In this document: positions 16,068-24,480 of the stretch, piece by piece | Layout: every line of letters begins with the position of its first letter | How positions within the stretch are numbered: position 1 is the stretch's first letter | Origin: Desulfonispora thiosulfatigenes DSM 11270 | Lineage (GTDB): Bacteria; Bacillota; Peptococcia; Peptococcales; Desulfonisporaceae | Length of the DNA: 64,000 bases | NCBI RefSeq assembly: GCF_900176035.1 | Contig: NZ_FWWT01000016.1 | Coordinates: forward strand, 80,409-144,408 | Reading direction: 5' to 3' | The notes under the pieces: model-generated | Told to the model about the DNA's origin: nothing | What the model saw: only the letters and a program-made list of their open reading frames with translations | The model's database searches: none | Program-made: the position numbers and the translations under genes

Positions 16068-17329
16068 ATGTATTAAAACTATATATGTTCTTGATCATAG
16101 TAATAATGCTTATTTATGCTGGCAGACATATGGTTTTTTCCTACAATAGAGTATTCGTGAAACAACGAATTTACTATAATGATATTATTTCTAGTGTTAT
16201 GCCTAGTATATCTATCCTAATTCCTATGCATAATGAAGAGCTAGTTATCCATTATATAATGGAGTCACTTCTTGCTTGTGATTATGACAAGGATAGAATG
16301 GAAATAATTCCTATAAATGACAACTCAACCGATAGAACGTGGGAGATCTTAGAGGAGTACAGTCAGCAGTATGAATTCATCCGTCCTCTAAATAGGGATT
16401 CAGAGCTCAATGGGAAACCAGCAGCACTAAATGATGCTATGGAAATAGCGAAGGGTGATATTATTATTGTTTTTGATGCTGATTATAGACCAGCAAAGGA
16501 TATGCTAAAGCAATTGGCTGTAGCTTTTGGAGATCCTGAGGTTGGAGCTGTAATGGGGCGAGTTATACCATATAACACCAATACTAATCTTTTGACTAGA
16601 TTATTAACTTTAGAGCGTTCAGGAGGATATCAGGTAGATCAGCAAGCTCGATACAATATGAGATTAATTCCACAATATGGTGGTACTGTAGGAGGATTTC
16701 GCAGAGAGATTTTCATGGAAATGGGAGGCTTTAATCCATCGGTATTAGCTGAAGATACTGAGTTGACTTATCGCCTTTATATCAAAGGCTGGAAGGTTAT
16801 TTATGCTAATTCGGCAGAATGTTATGAGGAAGCCCCTGAAACGTGGTCAGTTAGAGCACGCCAGATTCTAAGATGGTCGCGTGGGCACAATAATGTTTTG
16901 TTTAGGTATTTTTTTAAGACACTTACTACTACTAATATGAATTTTCGGGAAAAGGTAGATGGCATTCTTCTTTTAATGGTCTATGCGATTCCCTTTTTGC
17001 TAGCCCTAGGTATCCTAGACTCCTTGGTACTCTTTCTTCTAGGAGAAATGAATATTTTTGCTGGATGGTGGGTATTACTTTTTATCGGTGCTTATAGTAC
17101 ATTTGGAAATTTTGCACCTTTTTATCAAATTGGTAGTGCACAGATGATGGATGGAACTCGAAAGGAAGTGCTTCTGTTACCACTTGTCATGTTTAATTTC
17201 TTCTTTTATATGTGGAATATTAGTCTAGGATTTTTGTATGCTATTGTAGATATTATTACTAGGCGAAATGTTAAATGGGCTAAAACTAATAGATTTACAA
17301 AGCAGCCCTCTGAGGAGGTGCGCTCTTGA
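16052..17329 (+). CDS. Membrane processive-type family 2 glycosyltransferase
   Basis: Cytosolic-facing polysaccharide synthase of the cellulose/hyaluronan/poly-GlcNAc type. An N-terminal helix (about 5-25) precedes the GT-A core: SILIPMHNEE, IIPINDNSTD, the metal-binding VFDADYRP, a TED-equivalent LAEDTELTYRL, and the product-binding QILRW (the QxxRW signature). Three to four C-terminal helices follow. At 425 aa it lacks a PilZ domain. The sugar polymer is unknown. It overlaps both neighbours, placing it at the heart of this cluster. Confidence 0.92.
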   Translation: MDMVINVLKLYMFLIIVIMLIYAGRHMVFSYNRVFVKQRIYYNDIISSVMPSISILIPMHNEELVIHYIMESLLACDYDKDRMEIIPINDNSTDRTWEILEEYSQQYEFIRPLNRDSELNGKPAALNDAMEIAKGDIIIVFDADYRPAKDMLKQLAVAFGDPEVGAVMGRVIPYNTNTNLLTRLLTLERSGGYQVDQQARYNMRLIPQYGGTVGGFRREIFMEMGGFNPSVLAEDTELTYRLYIKGWKVIYANSAECYEEAPETWSVRARQILRWSRGHNNVLFRYFFKTLTTTNMNFREKVDGILLLMVYAIPFLLALGILDSLVLFLLGEMNIFAGWWVLLFIGAYSTFGNFAPFYQIGSAQMMDGTRKEVLLLPLVMFNFFFYMWNISLGFLYAIVDIITRRNVKWAKTNRFTKQPSEEVRS

Positions 17330-19077
17330 TGGAAAATATGATTTTACTGATTATGGTATTTATCCTGCTTTTGACGGCGCCAGTATGGATTGCTTATATA
17401 TATTTTAAAAAGGACTCTGCAAATGCGCCGTATATTAATAAAAATAGAGACAGGGATCCCCGATATTTTGGGATTTCTTTCTCTAGAATGATTAAGGAAA
17501 AGTGGCATACACGGGACCTGGAAGGTTATATGATGCTTTCACGCCTAGAAAAAACCATTAGTTCAGAGGTGCTGGGGTCTTTAGAAGATGTGGAGGATAT
17601 TGTAATTGCTGAAGAAGATGAATTCCATCCAGTAAAGAAGCATCGCTTTTTAAAGGAAATATATGCTAGGGGTCAGGTGTGGCTAGAAGGTATAACGGAG
17701 CTAAGAGCCATTTATAGTGATAAAGATATGATGATTGGAAATAATACTCACATTTTCCGGTGGTTAGATGCAGAAGGAACTGTAGCTATTTTTGATAGTT
17801 GTCAATTAGGGGTCAGTGCTACTAGTGCAATAAGGATAAGTATTGGTTATGACTGTTCTTTTCGTAGACTCTATGCACCAGAGATTCTGTTAGGTCAGCA
17901 TGCTGGAAAGGAAGCTTTAAATAACGTGGCTCAGCGTATTAAGGAGAATAACTTTTGTCTAGAAGAAATTCCTGATGCGATTTATCGAGTAAAAACATCT
18001 TTATGGCAATATCTTGAAGATGAGGAAATCCTTTTAGGGTCAGTTATAGCTACTGAAGATTTGCAGATTACCGAGGATACAATTATTCATGGAGATGTAA
18101 GAGGACAAAAAAGTATTAAAATTTTAGATCGTGCTATTATTTGTGGAAATGTATTTGCAGAAGGAAAAATTATTTTGGGTGAATTTAGCTGTGTACTGGG
18201 CAATTTATTTTCGCAGGAGACAATTATCCTAGAAAAGGGCGCTGTAGTAGGGAAAAGGGGGCGGATATCCTCAGTTGTTGCCCGGGAAGGCATTATTTTT
18301 GAAGGAGATAATTTTGTTTATGGACTTGTAAGCTGTGAACATGGTGGAAGGACATCGCCAGCTAAAGAAAATCAGGGAGAAGGCGTGCGACAATATAGCT
18401 ATCTAGCTAAGGTAGAAGAAAATAAAAGTCTTATCTTTAAGAATGCGGAAAGCTTTGTAAATCATGACCCTCAAGGATTTAGACGCCAAAAAGAAATTGA
18501 AAAAGTAGAAATCCCTGAAGGTGTACTCTTTATACCTCGTTCCTTTTTTTATGAATGCAGCGGAATAAGGGAACTTAAACTGCCTTCAACTTTAGCAGAA
18601 ATTCATGATTTTGCTTTTAAAGGATGTGCTCAGCTAAAAGAGCTTTCTTTAATTGATTTAAAAAGGTTAAGAAAAATTGGCACTTCTGCTTTTGAAGGTT
18701 GTACTCGCCTAGAACGCGTCATCTTGCCAGGAGGATTTGAGGAAATTGGTATAGCAGCATTTTCTGGATGCACTATGTTAACAGAAGTAATTATCGAGGA
18801 ACCTGCTGCAAGTCTTTATAAGATTGGAAGCCATGCTTTCATGAACTGTATAAATCTTCAAAATTTAGAACTGCCCGCAGGAGAAATTGAAATAGGAATC
18901 AGTGCATTTAGAGGGTGTGACCAGCTAGATACCGTGATTAAAGAAAGAGGTTTAGAGCAAGCAGAATTAATAAATAAAAAAGGTTTAGATCAAGTAGAAT
19001 TAAGAAAGAAAAAGGATTTAGATCAAATAGAATTAATAAAGAAAGAAGGAGGTGTCTTAGCAGATGGAGCTGAATAG
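17329..19077 (+). CDS. Membrane-anchored bactofilin-like plus leucine-rich-repeat protein
   Basis: About 582 aa from ATG 17329 (SD gaggaggtg at 17312), sharing one base with the upstream stop; TTG 17326 is an alternative. An N-terminal hydrophobic helix (about 1-24) anchors it. Residues about 233-340 repeat short beta strands of polymer-forming/bactofilin style (IIHGDVRGQ, IICGNVFAEGKIILG, VLGNLFSQ). Residues about 395-540 are BspA-type leucine-rich repeats (IHDFAFKGCAQLKELSL, IGTSAFEGCTRLERVIL, IGIAAFSGCTMLTEVII). The tail is an 11-residue charged repeat. A scaffold role in polymer secretion is inferred; I know of no characterised protein with this order. Confidence 0.8.
   Translation: MENMILLIMVFILLLTAPVWIAYIYFKKDSANAPYINKNRDRDPRYFGISFSRMIKEKWHTRDLEGYMMLSRLEKTISSEVLGSLEDVEDIVIAEEDEFHPVKKHRFLKEIYARGQVWLEGITELRAIYSDKDMMIGNNTHIFRWLDAEGTVAIFDSCQLGVSATSAIRISIGYDCSFRRLYAPEILLGQHAGKEALNNVAQRIKENNFCLEEIPDAIYRVKTSLWQYLEDEEILLGSVIATEDLQITEDTIIHGDVRGQKSIKILDRAIICGNVFAEGKIILGEFSCVLGNLFSQETIILEKGAVVGKRGRISSVVAREGIIFEGDNFVYGLVSCEHGGRTSPAKENQGEGVRQYSYLAKVEENKSLIFKNAESFVNHDPQGFRRQKEIEKVEIPEGVLFIPRSFFYECSGIRELKLPSTLAEIHDFAFKGCAQLKELSLIDLKRLRKIGTSAFEGCTRLERVILPGGFEEIGIAAFSGCTMLTEVIIEEPAASLYKIGSHAFMNCINLQNLELPAGEIEIGISAFRGCDQLDTVIKERGLEQAELINKKGLDQVELRKKKDLDQIELIKKEGGVLADGAE
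18944..19047 (+). repeat. 3 x 33-bp tandem repeat (11-residue units) at gene 3' end
   Basis: Three 33-base units encode KKGLDQVELRK-like 11-residue repeats (GLEQAELIN, GLDQVELRK, DLDQIELIK) at the C-terminus of the bactofilin/LRR protein, just before the overlap with the next gene. Confidence 0.85.
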
Positions 19078-20179
19078 AAAAAAATTAGCCCTGATGGGTT
19101 TAGCAGGTGCCCTTATTTTAATCATTTTGACCTCTGTTTTTTCACTCCTTCATACATATCTTGATAAAACGAAATCTTTAAAGGAATCAAAGGTGAGTCA
19201 CGTGGAACTTGTAAACCAAAATCCAAATCAAAACCAAAACCAAAGCCAAAATCCAAACCAAAATCAAGGTCTAGAGGCAGATTATAAAATAAAGATGGAG
19301 CCAGATAGCATTACGGATGAATGGATTTATTATCCAGAACGAGTTATTAAGCGCATTAATTATAATGAACAAGAAATAACAACAAAAGCTTCTGAAATTA
19401 ATCGATTTTATGAGATGATCCCAGGGTCAGTGCAAAAGTATTTTATGTTGGTACCAGGGAGAATAGGATATGAGCCAGGTCTCACAGAATATGCAAAGGG
19501 AATGTGGCAAACAAAAGAAAAGTTTCAAGACCTTTTAAATACTAGTGTGAAAATAGTGGATGTTTCAGAAAGTTTAGCACAGCATAAATCAGAGTATCTC
19601 TTTTTTAGAACTGATAATGCTTGGACAGCTAGGGGAGCATATTATGGAGCACAAGATTTTTTAAAGGCTAGTAATACGGATATTATCTATACTTTAGCTG
19701 ACTATCAGGAGACTTGGAGTAACTTATACACCGGGGCAAGAAAGTTAGATAAAGAGTGGAAGATCTCTCATAATCTCCAAGATAAAATATATCATTATAG
19801 AAATACTGAGAACATTTTTTGGCAGAATATTGTAGTAGGAAACAAAGAAAATCAGTATGTGATGTCAAGAGAGCCTATTATTTCAATTTCTCGCACGGGT
19901 ATAGACACTTTTGTAGGGGGCATCTTTTCCCATTCAATGCTAGAAGGAAGTGGAAACAATAAAAAAACCTTGCTCCTAATAGGTAATTTCGATGCGAAAG
20001 TTTTTGCTCCCTGGCTGCTTCCTTATTATGAAAAGATATATTTTGCAAACAGCATTTATTATCAAGGTGATAAGGACGAATTTCAGAAAATTTTTACGGA
20101 ATATAATATTAAGGATGTTCTGATTTTAGAAGGAGTATATACGATGGAAAAGGGTCAAATATACGATAAATGGTCGTAA
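19064..20179 (+). CDS. DHHW-like secreted/membrane protein with altered motif
   Basis: 371 aa. The N-terminal anchor is at about 9-28, followed by an Asn/Gln-rich spacer (about 50-67), then a domain resembling DHHW/AlgX-type SGNH proteins that in other systems modify exopolysaccharide. The diagnostic segment reads RTDNAWTARGAYYGA (about 182-196), where the usual motif is D-H-H-W, so both histidines appear lost. The second conserved block, LLLIGNFDAKVFAPWL, has NFD where the family usually has DSF. It may be a non-catalytic structural variant. It overlaps the previous gene by 14 bases with its own SD (gaaggaggtg). Confidence 0.7.
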   Translation: MELNRKKLALMGLAGALILIILTSVFSLLHTYLDKTKSLKESKVSHVELVNQNPNQNQNQSQNPNQNQGLEADYKIKMEPDSITDEWIYYPERVIKRINYNEQEITTKASEINRFYEMIPGSVQKYFMLVPGRIGYEPGLTEYAKGMWQTKEKFQDLLNTSVKIVDVSESLAQHKSEYLFFRTDNAWTARGAYYGAQDFLKASNTDIIYTLADYQETWSNLYTGARKLDKEWKISHNLQDKIYHYRNTENIFWQNIVVGNKENQYVMSREPIISISRTGIDTFVGGIFSHSMLEGSGNNKKTLLLIGNFDAKVFAPWLLPYYEKIYFANSIYYQGDKDEFQKIFTEYNIKDVLILEGVYTMEKGQIYDKWS

Positions 20180-20221
20180 TATTAAAGGGAAAAATTAGGA
20201 TTAAGGTAACGATTGAATTAA

Positions 20222-20264
20222 GGATAAAGGTGAAATTAGGATAAAGATAAAAATATGGATAAAG
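20222..20264 (+). repeat. Three spaced copies of GGATAAAG before the VTC gene
   Basis: GGATAAAG occurs at 20222, 20239 and 20257, spaced 17-18 bases, in the 100-base gap between the DHHW-like and VTC genes and directly upstream of the SD aggaggtg. Confidence 0.7.
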
Positions 20265-20279
20265 AATAGGAGGTGTAGA

Positions 20280-20960
20280 ATGCAAACAGTTTTTCGAAAA
20301 GAAATCAAATATATAATTTATAGATCGGACTTTTTAAGGATTAAAAAGCATCTAGATGCAGTCTTAGAAAAGGATGCTCATGGTGGGCCTGATGGATATC
20401 TGGTGAGATCTCTTTATTTTGACTCACTCTATGATAGAGACCTAAATGATGTGTTAGATGGTGTCCTAGAAAAAAGAAAGATACGAATTCGGATATACAA
20501 TCCAGAGCAAGAAAAGGCAAAGCTTGAGTATAAATGTAAAAGTGGTACTGATGGTAGAAAAAATGGATTACAAATAACTCGAGAAGAAGTGCATAAAATG
20601 GAACACATGGACTATTCATTTTTAATGGATCGACCAGAAGAAATTGCCTGGGAAATATATAGAAGACTGCTCTCAGGTGCCTACACCCCAAAGACTATTA
20701 TCGAGTATCAAAGGCTAGCTTATATTTATCCTGTGAGTGATGTCCGCATATCTTTTGACACAGATATACGAACAAGCGGCACCCCATTTGGACTTTATGA
20801 ATCAGCACCTTTAGGAATACCTGTTATGATGCCACATTTAGGGGTTTTAGAGGTGAAATATAGTGGGTTTCTTCCAACGATTATTAAAGAATTAATAGCA
20901 CCTTTAGATCATGTAGCCGTAGCAAATAGTAAATATGCCGTTTCAAGATTATTTGTATAA
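20280..20960 (+). CDS. VTC-domain protein (polyphosphate polymerase fold)
   Basis: 226 aa, essentially one VTC domain of the triphosphate tunnel superfamily. Visible features are FRKEIKYIIY at the N-terminus, RKIRIRIYN (basic tunnel strand), LEYKCKSG and GVLEVKYSG at the end. Eukaryotic Vtc4 makes polyphosphate from ATP; the role of bacterial stand-alone VTC proteins is largely undefined. The gene is followed after 13 bases by DUF4956 and then CotH, an association seen in other Firmicutes. Substrate in this system is unknown. Confidence 0.88.
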   Translation: MQTVFRKEIKYIIYRSDFLRIKKHLDAVLEKDAHGGPDGYLVRSLYFDSLYDRDLNDVLDGVLEKRKIRIRIYNPEQEKAKLEYKCKSGTDGRKNGLQITREEVHKMEHMDYSFLMDRPEEIAWEIYRRLLSGAYTPKTIIEYQRLAYIYPVSDVRISFDTDIRTSGTPFGLYESAPLGIPVMMPHLGVLEVKYSGFLPTIIKELIAPLDHVAVANSKYAVSRLFV

Positions 20961-20973
20961 AGGGGAGATTTAG

Positions 20974-21654
20974 ATGAACGAATTTATTCTTGAAAATTTG
21001 ACTAACACAGAATCATTAAAAGTTTCGGTAATTTTACTAAATAATATTGTTGCTTTAGCGGTAGTAGCTTTTATTATGCTCACATATCGAATCACCTATA
21101 CAGGAACAGCTTATAGTAAAAAATATAATATTTCTCTTGGGATGATTGCGATTATTACAACAATGATTATGAGTGTTATTAGTAATAATTTAGCACTTTC
21201 ACTAGGTATGGTCGGTGCACTTTCTATTATTCGTTTTCGTACAGCAGTTAAAGATGTACGGGATTCAGCCTTTATCTTTTGGGCCATTGCTTCAGGGATT
21301 GGGTGTGGGGTAAGTCAATATATGCTCATTGCTATTGGTAGCTTTGTTTTATTTGTATTTCTTTTAATCATGCGCCAAATATCTCCCGATAATCGTCAGC
21401 TTATTATAATTCAAACTATTCCAGCTGTTCAAAATAAGGTAGAAGGAGCAATTACGGAACATTTAGGCAAAAAGGTACGCTTGACCATGAAAAACTTAAC
21501 CAAGGAAACATGTGAAATGGTTTATACAGTCTCCGAGGGAGCTTTAGAAAAGGCAAATCAAATCCAGATGGTGGATATTGTCCAAAAATTGATTAAAATT
21601 GAAGGTGTGCATCGGGTAAATGTGGTGGAACAGCTAGATGACATCTCGCGTTAA
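20974..21654 (+). CDS. DUF4956 membrane protein
   Basis: 226 aa with about three to four hydrophobic helices (residues about 20-45, 55-80 and 110-135) and the conserved segment LGMVGALSIIRFRTAVKD typical of DUF4956, then a soluble C-terminal domain (about 145-226, LGKKVRLTMKNLTKE). No biochemical function is known for the family. Its repeated pairing with VTC and CotH genes suggests a membrane partner of the VTC protein. SD is aggggag. Confidence 0.88.
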   Translation: MNEFILENLTNTESLKVSVILLNNIVALAVVAFIMLTYRITYTGTAYSKKYNISLGMIAIITTMIMSVISNNLALSLGMVGALSIIRFRTAVKDVRDSAFIFWAIASGIGCGVSQYMLIAIGSFVLFVFLLIMRQISPDNRQLIIIQTIPAVQNKVEGAITEHLGKKVRLTMKNLTKETCEMVYTVSEGALEKANQIQMVDIVQKLIKIEGVHRVNVVEQLDDISR

Positions 21655-21669
21655 GAGGAGGTAAACCTC

Positions 21670-23061
21670 ATGAAAAAAACCATAGCACTTCTGCTTTTTG
21701 CCCTTTTAATTATTATCCTTGCAGTTAACTTGGAGCAAATCATTATAGGTATCAAGAAAATAGATGTAAAACCACCTTTTACGGATAAGAATATAGAATA
21801 CCAAAAGGCTTTAGAAGATGACTTTACTACGAATTTGCCAGTTATTATAATTGATACAAAAAAGCAAATGATAGATAAAGATACAAAAACATGGGCAAAG
21901 GCAGCTGTTTTAGAAAAGGTGCCAGGAGGAAAAAGTATTCTCAGTAAGCCAGATCAAGTAATGGATATTCAAATAAATTATCGCGGTGCTTCCTCTTATG
22001 CCTACTTTGACAAGCGTCAATATAGAATTAAATTTTTTAAAGATACTAATAGCACAAAAGAGCTAAATTATGAATTAGCCGGAATGGAGCCTGATAGTGA
22101 GTGGGTGCTGCATGGACCTTTTTTAGATCGAACTTTAATGAGAAATCATCTAATTTATGGCCTAGCAGGAGAAATTATGGACTGGGCACCTGATTCGAGG
22201 TTTATGGAACTATTTGTTAATGGCTATTATCAAGGTGTTTATTTAGCTGTAGAACCCGTGACAAGTGGAGCATCAAGACTTCGCTTAAATACATTTGGTC
22301 TAGTATCTGGAAACACTCCCTATATTGTAAAAAGGGAGCGCATAGATACAGAAATAGAAAGCATTTCAACTTATGGAGAAATAGCAGGACATACGTCACA
22401 AGAACTTTCAATCGAATATCCAGCTAGTAAAAACTTAACCCATGCTCAAAGAAAATTTATCGAAAATGATCTAAGTACCTTTGAAACTGTGCTTTATGGA
22501 GATAAGTTTGCTGATCCAGAAAAAGGTTATGCAAAATATATTGATGTGGATTCCTTCGTGGATTATGTAATTATTAATGAAGCTACCATGAATTATGATG
22601 CAGGTAAATTTTCGGTCTACGCCTATAAAGACCTTAATGAAAAACTTAAAATGACAGTGTGGGATTTTAATAACTCGTATAATCATTATCAATGGTCTTA
22701 TCATAAATATGACCAATTTTTCCTAACAGATTCCCCGTGGTTTGATCGTCTATTACAGGATCGGCAATTTGTCGAAAAGGTCGTTCACCGGTATCGTGAA
22801 CTGCGCAAAGATATCTTAAGTACAGAAAATATCCATCAGCATATTGATGATTATCAGATGGAACTAGGTAGTGCCATTGATCGGAATTTTGACGTGTGGG
22901 GTTATTCTTTTAGATTAACCTTACTATTCAAAAAAGGGGAACAAGAAAGAGAGCCAAGAAATTACGACGACGCCATTTTGCAACTAAAAACTGCAATCGA
23001 ATCAAGATTTTCTTTCCTTGATGAAAATATAGAGGAACTGTATAAAAATTGTGTTAATTAA
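21670..23061 (+). CDS. CotH-family secreted kinase-like protein
   Basis: 463 aa, N-terminal signal or anchor (about 4-22), then a CotH domain: KQYRIKF-like strand RQYRIKFFKD, LFVNGYYQGVYLAVE, the catalytic-loop-like FVDYVIINEATMNYD, and KMTVWDFNNSYNHY. CotH of Bacillus phosphorylates spore-coat proteins. Here the metal-binding DxD of the family appears as DFN, so activity is uncertain. It is the last gene of the cluster, separated by 15 bases from DUF4956, and probably acts outside the membrane on the polymer or a surface protein. Confidence 0.88.
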   Translation: MKKTIALLLFALLIIILAVNLEQIIIGIKKIDVKPPFTDKNIEYQKALEDDFTTNLPVIIIDTKKQMIDKDTKTWAKAAVLEKVPGGKSILSKPDQVMDIQINYRGASSYAYFDKRQYRIKFFKDTNSTKELNYELAGMEPDSEWVLHGPFLDRTLMRNHLIYGLAGEIMDWAPDSRFMELFVNGYYQGVYLAVEPVTSGASRLRLNTFGLVSGNTPYIVKRERIDTEIESISTYGEIAGHTSQELSIEYPASKNLTHAQRKFIENDLSTFETVLYGDKFADPEKGYAKYIDVDSFVDYVIINEATMNYDAGKFSVYAYKDLNEKLKMTVWDFNNSYNHYQWSYHKYDQFFLTDSPWFDRLLQDRQFVEKVVHRYRELRKDILSTENIHQHIDDYQMELGSAIDRNFDVWGYSFRLTLLFKKGEQEREPRNYDDAILQLKTAIESRFSFLDENIEELYKNCVN

Positions 23062-23146
23062 TATGATTGAAAAAGGTAGGACTATTGTTAGCAAATATCC
23101 AGAAATAGAGAAGTAATTATTTTTGGATATTTGTTATGGAAAATTA

Positions 23147-23217
23147 CAAAAAAACCAGTAGAGGGAGCATAAAATATACTCAGCACGTTGGTGCATTAGT
23201 ACATTACCGCTCTCTAC
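23147..23217 (-). terminator. Terminator of ansA (minus strand), convergent with CotH
   Basis: On the minus strand GTAGAGAGC (23217-23209) pairs with GCTCCCTCTAC (23168-23158), with an inner hairpin gcac/gtgc, and is followed by a run of T (23154-23147). It separates the convergent CotH and asparaginase genes. Confidence 0.6.
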
Positions 23218-23309
23218 AGGGGTTACTTAGTATTTAAAATCTTATAAATTCTCTGTAACAAGCGCTTACATGATTAATTTACAAACATCGGCGACAAGCG
23301 CCTGCACCA

Positions 23310-24290
23310 TTAATCCACAAAAATTTCTGCAATTTCCTTGGGATCATTTGTCTGTGCTAGGGCTAGCATTAATTTTAATCTCGCTTTTTGCCCGGAAATT
23401 TCACCAGCCAGGATTACCCCTAGTTCTTTTAAATGTTTTCCTCCACCTTCATAGCCATAAACATCAAGTACGCGCCCACCATGTACTCTGGTAGTAAGTA
23501 CGACGGGAATGTTTTTAGCAATTGCCAGTTTTATCCCTGGGATTACGCCAGGTGGAATATTACCCCGTCCTAAACCTTCTAGCACAATGCCTTTTACGCC
23601 TTTTTCTACGAGTAATTTGATAATCGTATCATCTACTCCCGAGGCTAATTTAATTAAATGCACATCTTCTACTAAATCATTTATGTTAAGCTTTTGTACT
23701 CCAAGGGGCAAGCGCTTAAAGATAACCTGGTCATTATCTACATAACCAATTGGGCCCCAAAAAGGAGAGGCAAACGTTTTAATATTAGCAGAGTGAGTTT
23801 TTGTGACATCACGCGCGGTATGTATTTCTTCATTCAATACGATTAAAACCCCTTTACCCGCGGCATCTTTAGAATAGGCTGTTTTAACTGCATCCAGGAT
23901 ATTTTTAGGCCCATCAGGACTAATTTCAGCTGAGCTTCTCATCGCAGCTGTTAAGCAGACCGGCTTATTACTAGTAATGACTAAATCTAACATATAAGCA
24001 GTTTCTTCTAAGGTATCTGTACCATGGGTAATGACAACGCCTGCTACATCTTCTTGCGCTAAAATATCATCTACCCTTTTAGCAAGTGTAAACATAATTT
24101 TCGGTGTCATATGTGGGCTGGGTATATTTGAATACTCCATTACTTCAATCGGGCAAATATCTTTTAGTGGAGGGACAGCTTCAACTAATTCAGCTCCTGT
24201 CACTGCGGGAACAATCCCTTGCTTTACGGGATCATAACGCATGGCAATTGTTCCGCCTGTGGAAATTACTACTACCTTTGCTTTGGTCAT
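23310..24290 (-). CDS. ansA: L-asparaginase
   Basis: Hydrolyses L-asparagine to aspartate and ammonia. Catalytic motif 1 is TGGTIA at 11-16 and motif 2 is HGTDTLEETA at 89-98; the later segment ARDVTKTHSANI carries the conserved Lys. At 326 aa without a signal peptide it should be cytosolic. SD ggagaaaaata lies before the ATG. The 30 bases beyond its stop contain a degenerate second copy of its own 3' end (acaagcgc...ttaatccac against acaagcgc...ttaatttac at about 23262-23290). Confidence 0.94.
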   Translation of the reverse strand: MTKAKVVVISTGGTIAMRYDPVKQGIVPAVTGAELVEAVPPLKDICPIEVMEYSNIPSPHMTPKIMFTLAKRVDDILAQEDVAGVVITHGTDTLEETAYMLDLVITSNKPVCLTAAMRSSAEISPDGPKNILDAVKTAYSKDAAGKGVLIVLNEEIHTARDVTKTHSANIKTFASPFWGPIGYVDNDQVIFKRLPLGVQKLNINDLVEDVHLIKLASGVDDTIIKLLVEKGVKGIVLEGLGRGNIPPGVIPGIKLAIAKNIPVVLTTRVHGGRVLDVYGYEGGGKHLKELGVILAGEISGQKARLKLMLALAQTNDPKEIAEIFVD

Positions 24291-24345
24291 TTATTTTTCT
24301 CCTTCCATACTAAATCATCAAGTAGACCAGGGTAGGGGTGTTTTT

Positions 24346-24480
24346 CTAAATGCTCCCTGTGCCAACTATAATATCATGAAGTTTATTGGTCATAAAGCTG
24401 ATACCCGCATCATCTTGACTTACAAGTTCAGCAAGCTCTGCTAAGATATTAACCTTTTCTTGCGAATATTCTACTGACAT
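24346..24480 (-). CDS. Small 44-residue protein upstream of ansA
   Basis: A short frame on the minus strand: MSVEYSQEKVNILAELAEL begins it and DIIVGTGSI ends it, with an aaaggaag SD about 8 bases before the ATG. It lies about 55 bases upstream of ansA on the same strand and could be cotranscribed. I do not recognise it. The amphipathic helix-like start suggests a small regulatory or structural peptide, or the leftover of a larger gene. Confidence 0.5.
   Translation of the reverse strand: MSVEYSQEKVNILAELAELVSQDDAGISFMTNKLHDIIVGTGSI

Noticed and set aside
23262-23285. cre-like site (aagcgctt core) downstream of ansA
   Set aside because: It is part of a degenerate duplication of the ansA 3' end in a convergent intergenic region, not near a promoter; only 10 of 14 consensus bases fit.
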